DNA of 33,648 bases from Variovorax sp. MHTC-1 (GTDB lineage Bacteria > Pseudomonadota > Gammaproteobacteria > Burkholderiales > Burkholderiaceae_C): contig NZ_RWKI01000032.1 in the NCBI RefSeq assembly GCF_003984645.1, positions 1-33,648 of the forward strand. The letters are read 5' to 3'. This document shows positions 6,457 through 14,851 of this stretch, piece after piece. A program made the position numbers and the translations under genes. The notes beneath the pieces were generated by a model. That model saw only the letters and a list, made by a program, of their open reading frames with translations. It was not told the DNA's origin and made no database searches. Numbering within the stretch: the stretch's first letter is position 1; each line of letters starts with the position of its first letter.

Positions 6457-8607
6457 TTGTCCCCCACAAAGACCCGCGTGGCCGTCGCCGTCGCGCTGCT
6501 TCAGTTCAGCCTGCAAGCCCTCGCCGCCGACGCGGCGCCCGCCGCACAGCTGGAAACGGTCACCGTCACCGGCGACTGGCTCGGCAGCCCCAGCGAGACC
6601 AAGGTGCTCGAGCATCCCGGCGCGCGCACCATCATCGAACGCAGGCAGATCGAGGAAAGCGGCTCCACCAGCGTGCGCGACGTGCTGCGCCAGATCCCCG
6701 GCGTGCAGGTGCAGGAGAGCAACGGCACCGGCGGCAGCGACATCTCGCTCAATGTCGGGGTGCGCGGGCTGACGTCCCGGCTGTCGCCGCGTTCCACCAT
6801 CCTGCTGGACGGCGTGCCGCTGGCCTATGCACCCTATGGCCAGCCGCAGCTGTCGCTGGCGCCGCTGTCGCTCGGCAGCCTCGAGGCGGTCGACGTGGTG
6901 CGGGGCGCGGGCTCGGTGCGCTACGGCCCGCAGAACGTGGGCGGCATCATCAATTTCGTGACGCGTTCGATTCCCCGGCAGTTCACCGCCGACGCGAGCA
7001 TCGGCATCGAGAGCGCGAGCCACGGCGGCGGCGTCAAGACGACACCGAGCCTGTTCGTCGGCGGCACCAACGAAAAGGGGCTCGGCCTGGCGCTGCTGTA
7101 TTCCGGAACGCACGGCGACGGGTATCGCAGCAGCAACGACAGCACCAGGATCGACGATGTGATGCTGAAGGGCTCCTACCGTTTCTCCAAGTACGACGAC
7201 ATCGCGCTGTCGCTGCATCACTTCGAAGGCAGCGGGCGCATGCCGGGCGGCTTGACCACGGCGCAGTACGCCGCGAACCCTTTCCAGTCCGACCGCCCCT
7301 TCGACGAATTCAGCGGGCGCCGGACCGACGGCTCGATCAAGTACACGCACAACGACGGCGTCAACAAGTTCGAGCTGCTCAGCTACTACACCGACTCCTT
7401 CCGCGGCAGCCACATCGAACAGGAGGGCACCGGCGCCAACGCCGGCCGTCGCCGCCTCGCCGCGGCCCCGCGCAACTACAACACCTTCGCAGTCGAGCCC
7501 CGCTACTCGCGGCTCTTCGATTCCGGCAGCGTGGTGCAGGAAGTCAGTGTCGGCTACCGCTACCTGAAGGAATCGAGCTCGGAAGTGGCGACGCGCAGCG
7601 CGTACTACCGGCCGCGCGCGGGCTTCGACGCGTACACGCTGGCGTCGCCGGCCTACCAGACCAGCGCGGGCGGCACGACCGCGCATGCGTTCTACATCGA
7701 CGACCGGATCGACTTCGGCAACTGGACCGTCACGCCCGGCGTGCGCTACGAAGCCATCCGCACGCACAACGACGTCGTGAGCCTCACCGGCGGCAGGATC
7801 ACCGGCACCCAGTTTCCGCAGATCGACTCCAACGAGGTGCTGCCCACCTTGTCCGTGATGTACCGCGTGAGCGACCGCTGGTCGCTGTTCGCGAACGCGG
7901 GCGTCTCCTTCGGCCCGCAGCAGTACGCGCAGCTCGCGCAAGCCACGGAAGGCCTGCATCCCGAGACGGCCAACACCTACGAGATCGGCACGCACTACAA
8001 GGGCGAGGCCTGGAGCTCGGAGCTGACGCTGTTCAACATCGACTTCGACAAGGAATTGCAGCTGGCCCGCTCGATCGTCGGCGAAGGCACGTGGACCGAC
8101 CTGGGCGCGACGCGGCATCGCGGCCTGGAAGCGGCGATGCGCTACGAGCTCGGCGAGCTGGACGCCGCGCTCAAGGGCTTCTCGGTCTATGCGACCTACA
8201 CCTATACGCAGGCCATCTCCAAGGCCGGCGTGTTCGCCGGGCGCGACCTGCCCTTCTACTCGCGCCACGTGGCATCGCTCGGCGCGCGCTACCAGCGCGG
8301 CCCCTGGACCTTGAATGCGGACCTGTTCGCGCAGTCGAAGCAGCGCTCGCCCGGATCGCCCGAGGCGGGCGCGCAGTACGTCACGCAGGAAGATGCGAGC
8401 GGCCGCCTCGGCGACATTCCCGGCTATGGCACCGTCAACCTGCGCGCCGGCTACGACTTCGGTCCGCAGCTGAGCAACCTGAAGCTGGCCGTCGGCGTGA
8501 AGAACCTGTTCGACCGCCGCTACTACACGCGCTCGGTCGACAACAACGGCGGCAAGTACGTCGGGCAGCCGCGCACGCTGTACGTGCAGGCTTCAGTCGC
8601 GTTCTGA
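6457..8607 (+). CDS. TonB-dependent outer-membrane receptor (ferric-citrate/siderophore type)
   Basis: A 716-residue TonB-dependent receptor. A signal peptide (to about residue 24, ALAADA) is followed by the TonB-box-like ETVTVTG, then a plug domain with the typical RDVLRQIPGVQVQ, LLDGVPLAYAPYG and GAGSVRYGPQNVGGIINFVTR, and a beta-barrel that ends in the expected aromatic residue (YVQASVAF). The plug most resembles FecA-like Fe(III)-dicitrate and siderophore receptors; the substrate is inferred, not shown. Translation starts at TTG 6457, five bases after a strong AAGGAGA site. It is co-directional with the PepSY gene. No FecIR-type sigma/anti-sigma pair or N-terminal signalling extension is present. 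Confidence 0.9.
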   Translation: MSPTKTRVAVAVALLQFSLQALAADAAPAAQLETVTVTGDWLGSPSETKVLEHPGARTIIERRQIEESGSTSVRDVLRQIPGVQVQESNGTGGSDISLNVGVRGLTSRLSPRSTILLDGVPLAYAPYGQPQLSLAPLSLGSLEAVDVVRGAGSVRYGPQNVGGIINFVTRSIPRQFTADASIGIESASHGGGVKTTPSLFVGGTNEKGLGLALLYSGTHGDGYRSSNDSTRIDDVMLKGSYRFSKYDDIALSLHHFEGSGRMPGGLTTAQYAANPFQSDRPFDEFSGRRTDGSIKYTHNDGVNKFELLSYYTDSFRGSHIEQEGTGANAGRRRLAAAPRNYNTFAVEPRYSRLFDSGSVVQEVSVGYRYLKESSSEVATRSAYYRPRAGFDAYTLASPAYQTSAGGTTAHAFYIDDRIDFGNWTVTPGVRYEAIRTHNDVVSLTGGRITGTQFPQIDSNEVLPTLSVMYRVSDRWSLFANAGVSFGPQQYAQLAQATEGLHPETANTYEIGTHYKGEAWSSELTLFNIDFDKELQLARSIVGEGTWTDLGATRHRGLEAAMRYELGELDAALKGFSVYATYTYTQAISKAGVFAGRDLPFYSRHVASLGARYQRGPWTLNADLFAQSKQRSPGSPEAGAQYVTQEDASGRLGDIPGYGTVNLRAGYDFGPQLSNLKLAVGVKNLFDRRYYTRSVDNNGGKYVGQPRTLYVQASVAF

Positions 8608-8610
8608 GCC

Positions 8611-8660
8611 AGGGCCTGTTGACGCTATTTGCGGGGTCGCGAAGAGCGTTGGCAGGCCCT
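8611..8660. terminator. Long hairpin between convergent genes (bidirectional terminator or extragenic repeat)
   Basis: AGGGCCTG (8611-8618) pairs with CAGGCCCT (8653-8660). Inside it, TTG faces TGG as three G-U wobbles in RNA, then ACGCT (8623-8627) pairs with AGCGT (8645-8649). The 16-bp stem fills the 51-bp gap between the receptor stop and the convergent transporter stop and overlaps the latter. No T-tract follows, so it may act as a processing or extragenic repeat structure rather than a classic terminator. Confidence 0.5.
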
Positions 8661-9564
8661 AGTCGAGCGCCCGGGATCTTTCGGCGGAGGCCTTCGCCCG
8701 CCCGAAGGACCAGCCGAGGTTGATGCCGGCGGCCGCCAGCAGGATGGCAGCCACGCCGAGTAGCTGCACCGGATGCAGCCGATGGTCGAAGGCCACGAAG
8801 TCGACGACGATCGCGACGATGGGGTAGACGAAGGACAGTGCGCCCGTCACGTGCGTCGGCAGCTTCTGTATCGCGCCGTAGAGCAGCACGAACACGAGAC
8901 CGGTGTACACCGCGCCCATGATGAGGAAGTTGCCCCATGCCTGGCTGTCGCTCGGGAGCTTCGCCCAGTGGGCGAAGGGAGCCAGCAGGAGGACGCCGAC
9001 GCAGACCTGGATGAGCGCGATCATGTGCGGCGGCGTGCCGGTGAGCTTCTTGGTGATGATGGCGGCCAGCGCATAGAAGAAGGCCGCGCCGAGCGCCAGC
9101 AGGATGCCGATGAGATAGCCGGGGCCGGCGTAGTCCGCATCGGGCTTCGCCTGCACGATGAGCAGCACGCCGATGAAGGCGAGGCCGAGCCACATGAACT
9201 TGTTCGCGCTCAACCGCTCGGAGAACAGCAGCGCGCCCAGCACCACCAGCATGAAGGGCTGGGTGTTGTAGACGGCCGTGGCGATGGAGATGGACGCGCG
9301 CGAGAACGAGGCGAAGATCAGCACCCAGTTGAGCACGATGGCCGCACCGCCGAGCGCCGCCCAGCCGACCAGGCGAAGCGAGAGGCTGCCTCGCAGCATG
9401 CCCATGGCCGCGCAGACGATCAGGAGCGTCGCGGCGCCGAAGACGCAGCGCCAGAACAGCAAGTCGATGATCGGCAGACCCGATTGCACGACGAACCATC
9501 CGATGGTCCCGGAAATCACCATGGCGGCGGTCATCTCGACCGTGCCGCGCGTCCTGTTGTTCAT
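8659..9564 (-). CDS. EamA/DMT-family transporter
   Basis: A 301-residue inner-membrane protein with about ten hydrophobic helices arranged as two EamA repeats (about residues 8-135 and 150-285), the layout of drug/metabolite exporters of the RhaT/YdcZ/RarD class. The C-terminal repeat shows ALSFVYPIVAIVVDFVAF, a common pattern near the family's ninth helix. The ATG at 9564 begins MNNRTRG; a TTG at 9585 would add seven residues. It is divergent from the membrane-anchored AraC regulator, so regulation by that protein is plausible. The substrate is unknown. Confidence 0.88.
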   Translation of the reverse strand: MNNRTRGTVEMTAAMVISGTIGWFVVQSGLPIIDLLFWRCVFGAATLLIVCAAMGMLRGSLSLRLVGWAALGGAAIVLNWVLIFASFSRASISIATAVYNTQPFMLVVLGALLFSERLSANKFMWLGLAFIGVLLIVQAKPDADYAGPGYLIGILLALGAAFFYALAAIITKKLTGTPPHMIALIQVCVGVLLLAPFAHWAKLPSDSQAWGNFLIMGAVYTGLVFVLLYGAIQKLPTHVTGALSFVYPIVAIVVDFVAFDHRLHPVQLLGVAAILLAAAGINLGWSFGRAKASAERSRALD

Positions 9565-9721
9565 CGCCAGCCCGTTCAACGTCAACCGCCTAGGATGCCA
9601 CGTGACGCGTGCGCTGTCCGATCAAAGTCCTGCAAGGCCCTTCCGACCGGGCGAAAACGAATACTTCCATTTTCAAGATGCCGCCGATTCCACGATGAGT
9701 CCCGTTGCCCATTCGTACAGC

Positions 9722-10822
9722 ATGTCCGATTCCCTCTCCTCGACCCTCTTCGACGCCGCCCTGCGCGGCATGCTGATCGCGTTGCTCATGCTGCTGGCCG
9801 TCGTGCTCGGCCGCGATCGGCCGAGCCTGGCTGCCGCGCGCGCGGGCGTGGCCTTGACGCTGGGCCTGTGCGTACAGGTCGTTGCTTCCACGCCGACCTT
9901 CGAGGCGCTGGTGCCGCGCCTGTGGCAGGCGCCGCTGGTGGCGGTATCGGTGGGCAACGCGGTGCTGTTCTGGGTGTTCGTGCAGGCGCTCTTCGATGAC
10001 GACTTCGCGCTGCGGCCCGTGCATGGCGCGGCCTGGGTGGCGGTGGCCGTGCTCGCCGGCTTCAACTGCGCGGTGATGGCAGCCAGCGCCTTCGTCGTGA
10101 CGCCGATCACCATCGGCTTGCAGCGGGGCGTGCCGCTGCTGTTCGCAGTGCTGGCCGCGATCGCAGCGGCTTCGCATTGGCGCTCGGACCTGGTGGAGGG
10201 GCGGCGCCGGCTGCGTGGGTTCATCGTCGTGACAGGCATCGCCTATACCGTGGTGATGCTGCTCGCTCGTCTGGGCTCGCCGCAAGGGCGGTTGTCGGGC
10301 ATGACGGCCACGATCGATGTGCTGCTCCTGCTGCTGATTGTGGCGGTGGTCGCATGGCGGATGCTGCGTTTGACCGGCTCCGATCTGTTTCCGTCGGCGC
10401 GCGTCGCCGCTCTTGCGCAGCCGCGTGCGGAGCCGGCGAGTCCGCCCCCACCGCCGCCGCCCGACCCCGCCGACGAGCGCCTCGCCGAGGCCCTGCAAGG
10501 CCTGATGACCGGCGCGCGCGTCTACCGCACCGAAGACCTGACCGTCGCCAGCCTGGCCGCGCGGCTCGCCGTGCCCGAGTACCGACTGCGCCGGCTGATC
10601 AACCAGCGGCTGGGGCATCGCAACTTCAACGCCTTCGTCAATGGTTTCCGGCTCGAGGAGGCGCGCGCCGCGCTGGCCGACCCGGCCCGGCGCGAATTGC
10701 CGGTGTTGACGATCGCACTCGAAGCAGGTTTCCAGTCCATCGGCCCCTTCAATCGCGCGTTCAAGGCCGCCACCGGCCTCACGCCCACCGAGTTCCGGCG
10801 GGAAAAGCTGGCCGATTCCTGA
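9722..10822 (+). CDS. AraC-family regulator with seven-helix membrane domain
   Basis: A 366-residue protein with an unusual layout. Seven hydrophobic helices fill about residues 14-225. A proline run (SPPPPPPPDP) follows at about 241-250, then a C-terminal AraC-type double helix-turn-helix (about 270-362) with LTVASLAARLAVPEYRLRRLIN and the signature EAGFQSIGPFNRAFKAATGLTPTEFRR. It should bind DNA from the inner membrane and sense an envelope or membrane signal. No Shine-Dalgarno is clear; the ATG at 9695 would add nine residues (MSPVAHSYS) and is the alternative start. It is divergent from a DMT transporter, the likely target. Confidence 0.85.
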   Translation: MSDSLSSTLFDAALRGMLIALLMLLAVVLGRDRPSLAAARAGVALTLGLCVQVVASTPTFEALVPRLWQAPLVAVSVGNAVLFWVFVQALFDDDFALRPVHGAAWVAVAVLAGFNCAVMAASAFVVTPITIGLQRGVPLLFAVLAAIAAASHWRSDLVEGRRRLRGFIVVTGIAYTVVMLLARLGSPQGRLSGMTATIDVLLLLLIVAVVAWRMLRLTGSDLFPSARVAALAQPRAEPASPPPPPPPDPADERLAEALQGLMTGARVYRTEDLTVASLAARLAVPEYRLRRLINQRLGHRNFNAFVNGFRLEEARAALADPARRELPVLTIALEAGFQSIGPFNRAFKAATGLTPTEFRREKLADS

Positions 10823-10832
10823 AATCGGCCAG
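10808..10832. terminator. 10-bp hairpin at the end of the AraC gene
   Basis: CTGGCCGATT pairs perfectly with AATCGGCCAG around the loop CCTGA, which contains the stop codon. The stem is strong enough for termination, but no T-tract follows, so it may instead protect or attenuate the transcript leading into the hydrolase gene. Confidence 0.45.
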
Positions 10833-10939
10833 CCTGAAGCCGCAGCTTGCAGACTTCGGCAAGACGCGGCGAGTGCAGCGCGGCATCGTCCGGGTCGCCG
10901 AGGGCAGGGGCCTTCGATGTTGAAGAGGAGTTCGATTCG

Positions 10940-11968
10940 ATGCGTTCATTCTGTTTGCCGGCCCTGGCGCTGGCGCTGCTGTCCGGCCTGGCGCAGGCCG
11001 CCGTGGGCCTGGGCGAGATTCCCGCCACGGCCGGCGACGGCCCGGTCACCCTGTACTACCCGACCAGCGACGAGGCCCGGCCGGTCCAGCGCGGGCGCTT
11101 CACGCTGACGCTGGCGCCGCAGGGCACCCCCGTGCGCGGCAATGGCCGGCTGGTGCTGATCTCGCACGGCTCGGGCGGCTCGCCCTGGGTGCATGCGGAC
11201 CTGGCGCGCAGCCTGGTGGAGGCCGGCTTCGTCGTCGCCATGCCCGAGCACCGGGCCGACAACTACAGGAACGACAGCGACCCCGGCCCCGACAGCTGGA
11301 CGATGCGGCCGGCCGAGGTGTCGCGCGCCATCGACGCGGTCGGGCGCGACGCGCGCTTCGCGCCGCTGCTGAAGCTGGACAAGGTCGGCGTCTACGGCAT
11401 GTCGGCCGGCGGCCACACGGCCTTGAGCATGGCGGGCGGACGCTGGTCACCCGCGGGCTTCAAGCAGCATTGCGAAGCGCATCTGGTGGAGGACTTCCAG
11501 ACCTGCGTCGGCCTGATCACGCGGCTGACCGGCGGCCACTTGGACGGGCTGAAAAAATGGGCGGCCCTGGCCGTGATCCGCCATCGCTTCGACGACGCCG
11601 CGCCGCGCGCGCACAGCGATTCGCGCGTGGCCGCCGTGGTGGCCGGCGTGCCCGCTTCCGCCGACTTCGACATGGCCTCGCTGGCCGCGCCGCGGGTGCC
11701 GCTCGGGCTGATCACCGCGCAGCAGGACCGCTGGCTGGTGCCGCGCTTTCACAGCGACCGGGTGCTCGAGGCCTGCCTGCCGCGCTGCGAACACATCGCC
11801 GACCTGCCCACCGGCGGCCACGGCGCGCTGCTGTCGCCGCCGCCGCCGGGCCTCACCGGGCTCGTCGGCGACATGCTCAACGACCCGCCGGACTTCGATC
11901 GCCGCGCGACGACCGCGGAGGTGGACCGCAAGACCACCGCCTTCTTCATGCGGCACCTGTTGCCCTGA
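10940..11968 (+). CDS. Secreted alpha/beta hydrolase (dienelactone hydrolase / PAF-acetylhydrolase-like)
   Basis: A 342-residue predicted exported hydrolase. The signal peptide is residues 1-20 (ending LAQA). The oxyanion region is LISHGSGGSPW, the nucleophile elbow GMSAG places Ser155 as catalytic, and GGHGALL near residue 294 supplies the likely catalytic His. The fold and the HGSGG motif place it with COG4188-type dienelactone hydrolase-like proteins; esters or amides in the periplasm are the general substrates, the specific one unknown. The ATG at 10940 follows AGAGGAG nine bases upstream. It is convergent with the intradiol dioxygenase gene, whose end is 19 bp away. Confidence 0.83.
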   Translation: MRSFCLPALALALLSGLAQAAVGLGEIPATAGDGPVTLYYPTSDEARPVQRGRFTLTLAPQGTPVRGNGRLVLISHGSGGSPWVHADLARSLVEAGFVVAMPEHRADNYRNDSDPGPDSWTMRPAEVSRAIDAVGRDARFAPLLKLDKVGVYGMSAGGHTALSMAGGRWSPAGFKQHCEAHLVEDFQTCVGLITRLTGGHLDGLKKWAALAVIRHRFDDAAPRAHSDSRVAAVVAGVPASADFDMASLAAPRVPLGLITAQQDRWLVPRFHSDRVLEACLPRCEHIADLPTGGHGALLSPPPPGLTGLVGDMLNDPPDFDRRATTAEVDRKTTAFFMRHLLP

Positions 11969-11987
11969 TCGGCGCTGTCGACCCCTT

Positions 11988-12923
11988 CTAGCCCGCGACG
12001 CCCACCGTGATGGTGCCGGTGTAGCCGGCCGTCGCGGTGCCGCTCAGTGAAGGCGTCTGCGCAGCGATCTGCGCCGCGGTGTTGTCGCCGAACACGTTGT
12101 CGCTCGCGATCGTGACCTGCGCAAGGTTGGCGGAGCTGCCGCTGTAGAGGCTGCTGTTGGTGCCGTACACCGAAGTGGCGAGGTCGCGCGGCAGGCACAT
12201 CTGCGAAGTCAGCACCGCGTTGCTTCCGGCCGTGGCCGTGGCCAGGCTCTGGAAGACCTCGAAATGGATGTGCGGGTAGCGGCCCGCATAGCAGCCCGGG
12301 AAGATGGTCTGGAAGGTCGCCTGCCCGTTGCTGTCGGTCACCTGCACGCCGCGCAGATAGTTCTCGGCCGGCAGGTCGTAGATCGAGTACTTGCCGGTCG
12401 CGTTGCAGTGCCACAGATAGATGGCATAGCCGGCCAGCGCGGCGCAGGAGGCGTTGGAGTTCACCAGGCTGATGGTGAGCGTCATGGGCAGGCCGGGCGC
12501 CATGGTGCTGGAACTGCCGAAGCTCGAGCGGATGTCGCTGCGCACGATGCCGCTGGCCGTCAACACGTTCGAGACGCTGCCGTTCGCGGAGTTGGTGCCG
12601 TCGCTCGGATAGGGCCCTGCGGTCTCCGCGGGATCGGCGATGCAGGCGGATGAAGAGGTGGAGGTGGAGGTGGAGGTGGAGGTGGTCGTTGTCGTGGTCG
12701 TCGCGGCGGTGCTGGTGGTGCCGCTGGCCGACAGCGCGCTGAAGCTGCCCGAGCCGTCGCTGCCGCCGCCCCCGCAAGCGCCGAGCATGGCCGCGCCGCC
12801 GAAGCCGGACAGCCACGCGAGCACGCGGCGCCGCTCCTGGGTTTGCCGGCGGATCATCTCCAGGTCGTGGGCGAGTCCGTGGTCATGGTCGTGAACCGGC
12901 GCGCCGGCTTGTCTGGATGTCAT
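11988..12923 (-). CDS. Lipoprotein intradiol ring-cleavage dioxygenase
   Basis: A 311-residue extracytoplasmic protein of the intradiol dioxygenase fold. A His-rich N-terminus and twin-arginine-like RRRVLAW precede a hydrophobic stretch and the lipobox LGAC (C50). A Thr/Ser linker (about 69-92) leads to the catalytic domain with PAETAGPYP and the four non-haem iron ligands of the family: Y179 (GKYS), Y212, H218 and H220 (Y-x5-HIH). The typical family reaction is cleavage of catechols between the hydroxyls. The ATG at 12923 follows GGGAG; a GTG two codons upstream is unlikely. The gene stands alone, with no aromatic pathway genes beside it, so its substrate is open. Confidence 0.85.
   Translation of the reverse strand: MTSRQAGAPVHDHDHGLAHDLEMIRRQTQERRRVLAWLSGFGGAAMLGACGGGGSDGSGSFSALSASGTTSTAATTTTTTTSTSTSTSTSSSACIADPAETAGPYPSDGTNSANGSVSNVLTASGIVRSDIRSSFGSSSTMAPGLPMTLTISLVNSNASCAALAGYAIYLWHCNATGKYSIYDLPAENYLRGVQVTDSNGQATFQTIFPGCYAGRYPHIHFEVFQSLATATAGSNAVLTSQMCLPRDLATSVYGTNSSLYSGSSANLAQVTIASDNVFGDNTAAQIAAQTPSLSGTATAGYTGTITVGVAG
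12655..12684. repeat. Tandem repeat of five GAGGTG units inside the dioxygenase gene
   Basis: Five perfect 6-bp units, read on the minus strand as alternating Thr and Ser codons, make up much of the flexible linker between the lipid anchor and the catalytic domain. Copy number could change by slippage without shifting the reading frame, altering linker length. Confidence 0.85.
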
Positions 12924-13047
12924 TCGCACTCCCTCTTTGGATCATCGAGCGCTCGAGTCTCGGCGAGCGCGCGCGGATCGGCAACGATGGCGCAGCCTGC
13001 ATTCAGGTCTTCAATTTTTCTCCCCGATTCGATGGCCGGTCCTTCGC

Positions 13048-13068
13048 ACTTCGCACACAACGCGAAGT
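13048..13068. promoter_or_regulatory. Candidate operator (ACTTCGC-N7-GCGAAGT)
   Basis: A perfect 7-7-7 dyad of 21 bp in the 233-bp gap between the divergent dioxygenase and carbonic anhydrase genes. A smaller dyad, GCAAT-N4-ATTGC, follows at 13095-13108. Either could bind a regulator of the carbonic anhydrase; no regulator gene is adjacent. Confidence 0.35.
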
Positions 13069-13156
13069 CATCGACCACCGCTCGACACGGCATTGCAATT
13101 CAGATTGCGTTCAGGGGCCGTCCCGACAATCGCCGGCTTCCACCACACGAGGATCT

Positions 13157-13912
13157 ATGAAATCGAAACTGTTGCTTGCTGCGGCATGCGCGCTGAGCGT
13201 CGTACCCCTGGCCTTTGCCGAAGGCCACCATTGGAGCTACCAGGGCCATAGCAGCGCGGCGCATTGGGCTGAGCTGGACGAAAGTTTCAAGACCTGCAAG
13301 CTCGGCAAGCACCAATCGCCGATCGATGTCGATACCCGGGCGGTGGAGAGATCGGCCGACGCCAAGCCCATCGGCTTTGCCTACGCGGCCGGGCCGGGCG
13401 AAGTGGTCAACAACGGCCACACGATCCAGGTGAATCTGCCCGCGGCTGGCTCGGTCACCCTCGACGGGGTCGAGTACAAGCTGCTGCAGTTCCACTTCCA
13501 CACGCCGAGCGAAGAGAAGATCGACGGCAAGTCGTATCCCTTGGTCGCGCATCTCGTTCACAAGAACGCAGAGGGACAGCTCGCCGTTGTCGCGGTGCTG
13601 TTCAAGGCCGGCAAGGAGAACGCGGCGCTGAAGCCGGTGTTCGATCACCTGCCGGCCAAAGAAGGCGAGACCCGCAAGCTGGACGTCGCCGTCGACGCGG
13701 CCGATCTGCTTCCGGCCAACCGCGCCTACTACGCCTTCACGGGATCGCTGACGACCCCACCCTGCAGCGAAGAGGTGCGTTGGCAGGTGCTGAAGACGCC
13801 GGTCGAACTGTCCCGCTCGCAGCTTGCCGCGTTCAGGAAGCTCTACAGGATGAATGCACGGCCGGTGCAGCCGTTGAATGGCCGCAAGGTGCTGGCGGTC
13901 AACTCGAACTGA
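13157..13912 (+). CDS. Periplasmic alpha-carbonic anhydrase
   Basis: A 251-residue alpha-class carbonic anhydrase that hydrates CO2 to bicarbonate. A signal peptide (about 1-21, ending AFA) sends it to the periplasm. The mature part begins HHWSYQG and carries KHQSPIDV, the zinc ligands H113 and H115 (QFHFHTPSE) and H132 (AHLVH), and GSLTTPPCSEEV. C47 and the Cys of TTPPC are the family's conserved disulphide pair. Length is normal for bacterial members. The ATG at 13157 follows an ACGAGGA ribosome site. It is a single-gene unit, divergent from the dioxygenase. Confidence 0.95.
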   Translation: MKSKLLLAAACALSVVPLAFAEGHHWSYQGHSSAAHWAELDESFKTCKLGKHQSPIDVDTRAVERSADAKPIGFAYAAGPGEVVNNGHTIQVNLPAAGSVTLDGVEYKLLQFHFHTPSEEKIDGKSYPLVAHLVHKNAEGQLAVVAVLFKAGKENAALKPVFDHLPAKEGETRKLDVAVDAADLLPANRAYYAFTGSLTTPPCSEEVRWQVLKTPVELSRSQLAAFRKLYRMNARPVQPLNGRKVLAVNSN

Positions 13913-13919
13913 GCGTCGG

Positions 13920-13945
13920 ACTGCACGGCGCGGCCCGCCTGCAGT
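13920..13945. terminator. Hairpin between carbonic anhydrase and hydrolase genes
   Basis: ACTGCA-c-GGCG pairs with CGCC-TGCAGT around the loop CGGCC, giving a ten-pair stem with one bulge, eight bases after the carbonic anhydrase stop and in the gap before the convergent hydrolase. There is no T-tract, so termination efficiency is uncertain. Confidence 0.45.
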
Positions 13946-13965
13946 TCCCTATCCTGAACGAACCG

Positions 13966-14772
13966 TCAGTGGCAGGCGAGAAAGCCGGCCACGGCGTCGT
14001 TCACCAGCTCCGGATGCGTGACCGGCCCCATGTGCCCGAGTCCTGCGAACTCCATGACGGTGACGTTGGCGAGCGCGCCCGTCAGCAGCCTCGCCACCCC
14101 GCGCGACGAGGCGGGTGACTGCCCGCCCACCATGTACAGCACCGGCAGATCGAGCGCGCGAAACGCACGCAATGGCGTCGGCTCGCAGAAGAGCGCCCTG
14201 GCCCAAGCGGCGACGTTGACCATCGATGAGGCAATGGGCAGCTGGCGCGCCTCGGGCATGCCGGCCCAGCTTCCCGGTCCCATCCAGTAGTCGATGAAGC
14301 GCTGGCCGGCGGCAGCGTGGTCGCCGGCATCGATGGCCGCGGCGGCATCGGCCGCGGCGAAGCGGATGCCGTTCGCCGCCTCCTGTCCGGGCGCCTCCTC
14401 TTCGAGCAGCGCGAACAAGGTCGGCTCGTACAACGCGATGGCGCGAATCCGCTCGGGGCGGGCGAGCGCGGCCATCAGGGCGACGGCGGCGCCGTAGGAG
14501 TGCCCGACCAGGAAGAAGGGATCGCCGGCCGCGGCGAGGACGGGCTCCAGGAGTGCGACCTCGTCCCCCAGCGTGACGACACGGTCCGCCGGCCAGGCGG
14601 GGCTCCTGCCGGCGCCGAAGGAGTCGGGCGCGAAGACGCGGTGGCTGGCGGACAGGTGCTCCATCAGCGCACGCCATTGCGAAGAAGCGCCCGCGTTGGC
14701 GTGGATGCAGACCACGCCGGGGCCGGCGCCGGTCTCGCGGAAATAGGGCATTGGCGGCTGTTGCATGGACAT
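13966..14772 (-). CDS. Alpha/beta hydrolase
   Basis: A 268-residue cytosolic alpha/beta hydrolase. VVCIHANAGASSQW forms the oxyanion region (HANA replaces the common HGxxG), FAPDSFGAGRSP follows, the nucleophile elbow GHSYG puts the catalytic Ser at residue 92, and GLGHMGP near the C-terminus supplies the His. No signal peptide is seen. I start at 14772 (MSMQQPPMPYFRETG), which begins the fold; upstream codons in the open frame are unlike the family. It lies 79 bp after the GAF gene on the same strand and may share its transcript. Substrate unknown. Confidence 0.83.
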   Translation of the reverse strand: MSMQQPPMPYFRETGAGPGVVCIHANAGASSQWRALMEHLSASHRVFAPDSFGAGRSPAWPADRVVTLGDEVALLEPVLAAAGDPFFLVGHSYGAAVALMAALARPERIRAIALYEPTLFALLEEEAPGQEAANGIRFAAADAAAAIDAGDHAAAGQRFIDYWMGPGSWAGMPEARQLPIASSMVNVAAWARALFCEPTPLRAFRALDLPVLYMVGGQSPASSRGVARLLTGALANVTVMEFAGLGHMGPVTHPELVNDAVAGFLACH

Positions 14773-14851
14773 CGACTGTCGTACCGATGCACGCGCGGCG
14801 TCCTGTCCGCGCGTCGGACATGCCTGCCCGATCGTCCGCGGGTCGCCGCGC

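Noticed and set aside
6442..8268. A 608-codon minus-strand open frame opposite the TonB-dependent receptor
   Set aside because: Shadow frame; the plus strand encodes a complete receptor with signal peptide, plug and barrel.
9653..9674. GAAAA-N12-TTTTC dyad between the DMT and AraC genes as an operator
   Set aside because: Arms are only five bases and A/T homopolymer-like, so chance is likely.
12655..12684. Short tandem repeats as a possible CRISPR
   Set aside because: Units are 6 bp without spacers and lie inside a coding linker; no cas genes are present.
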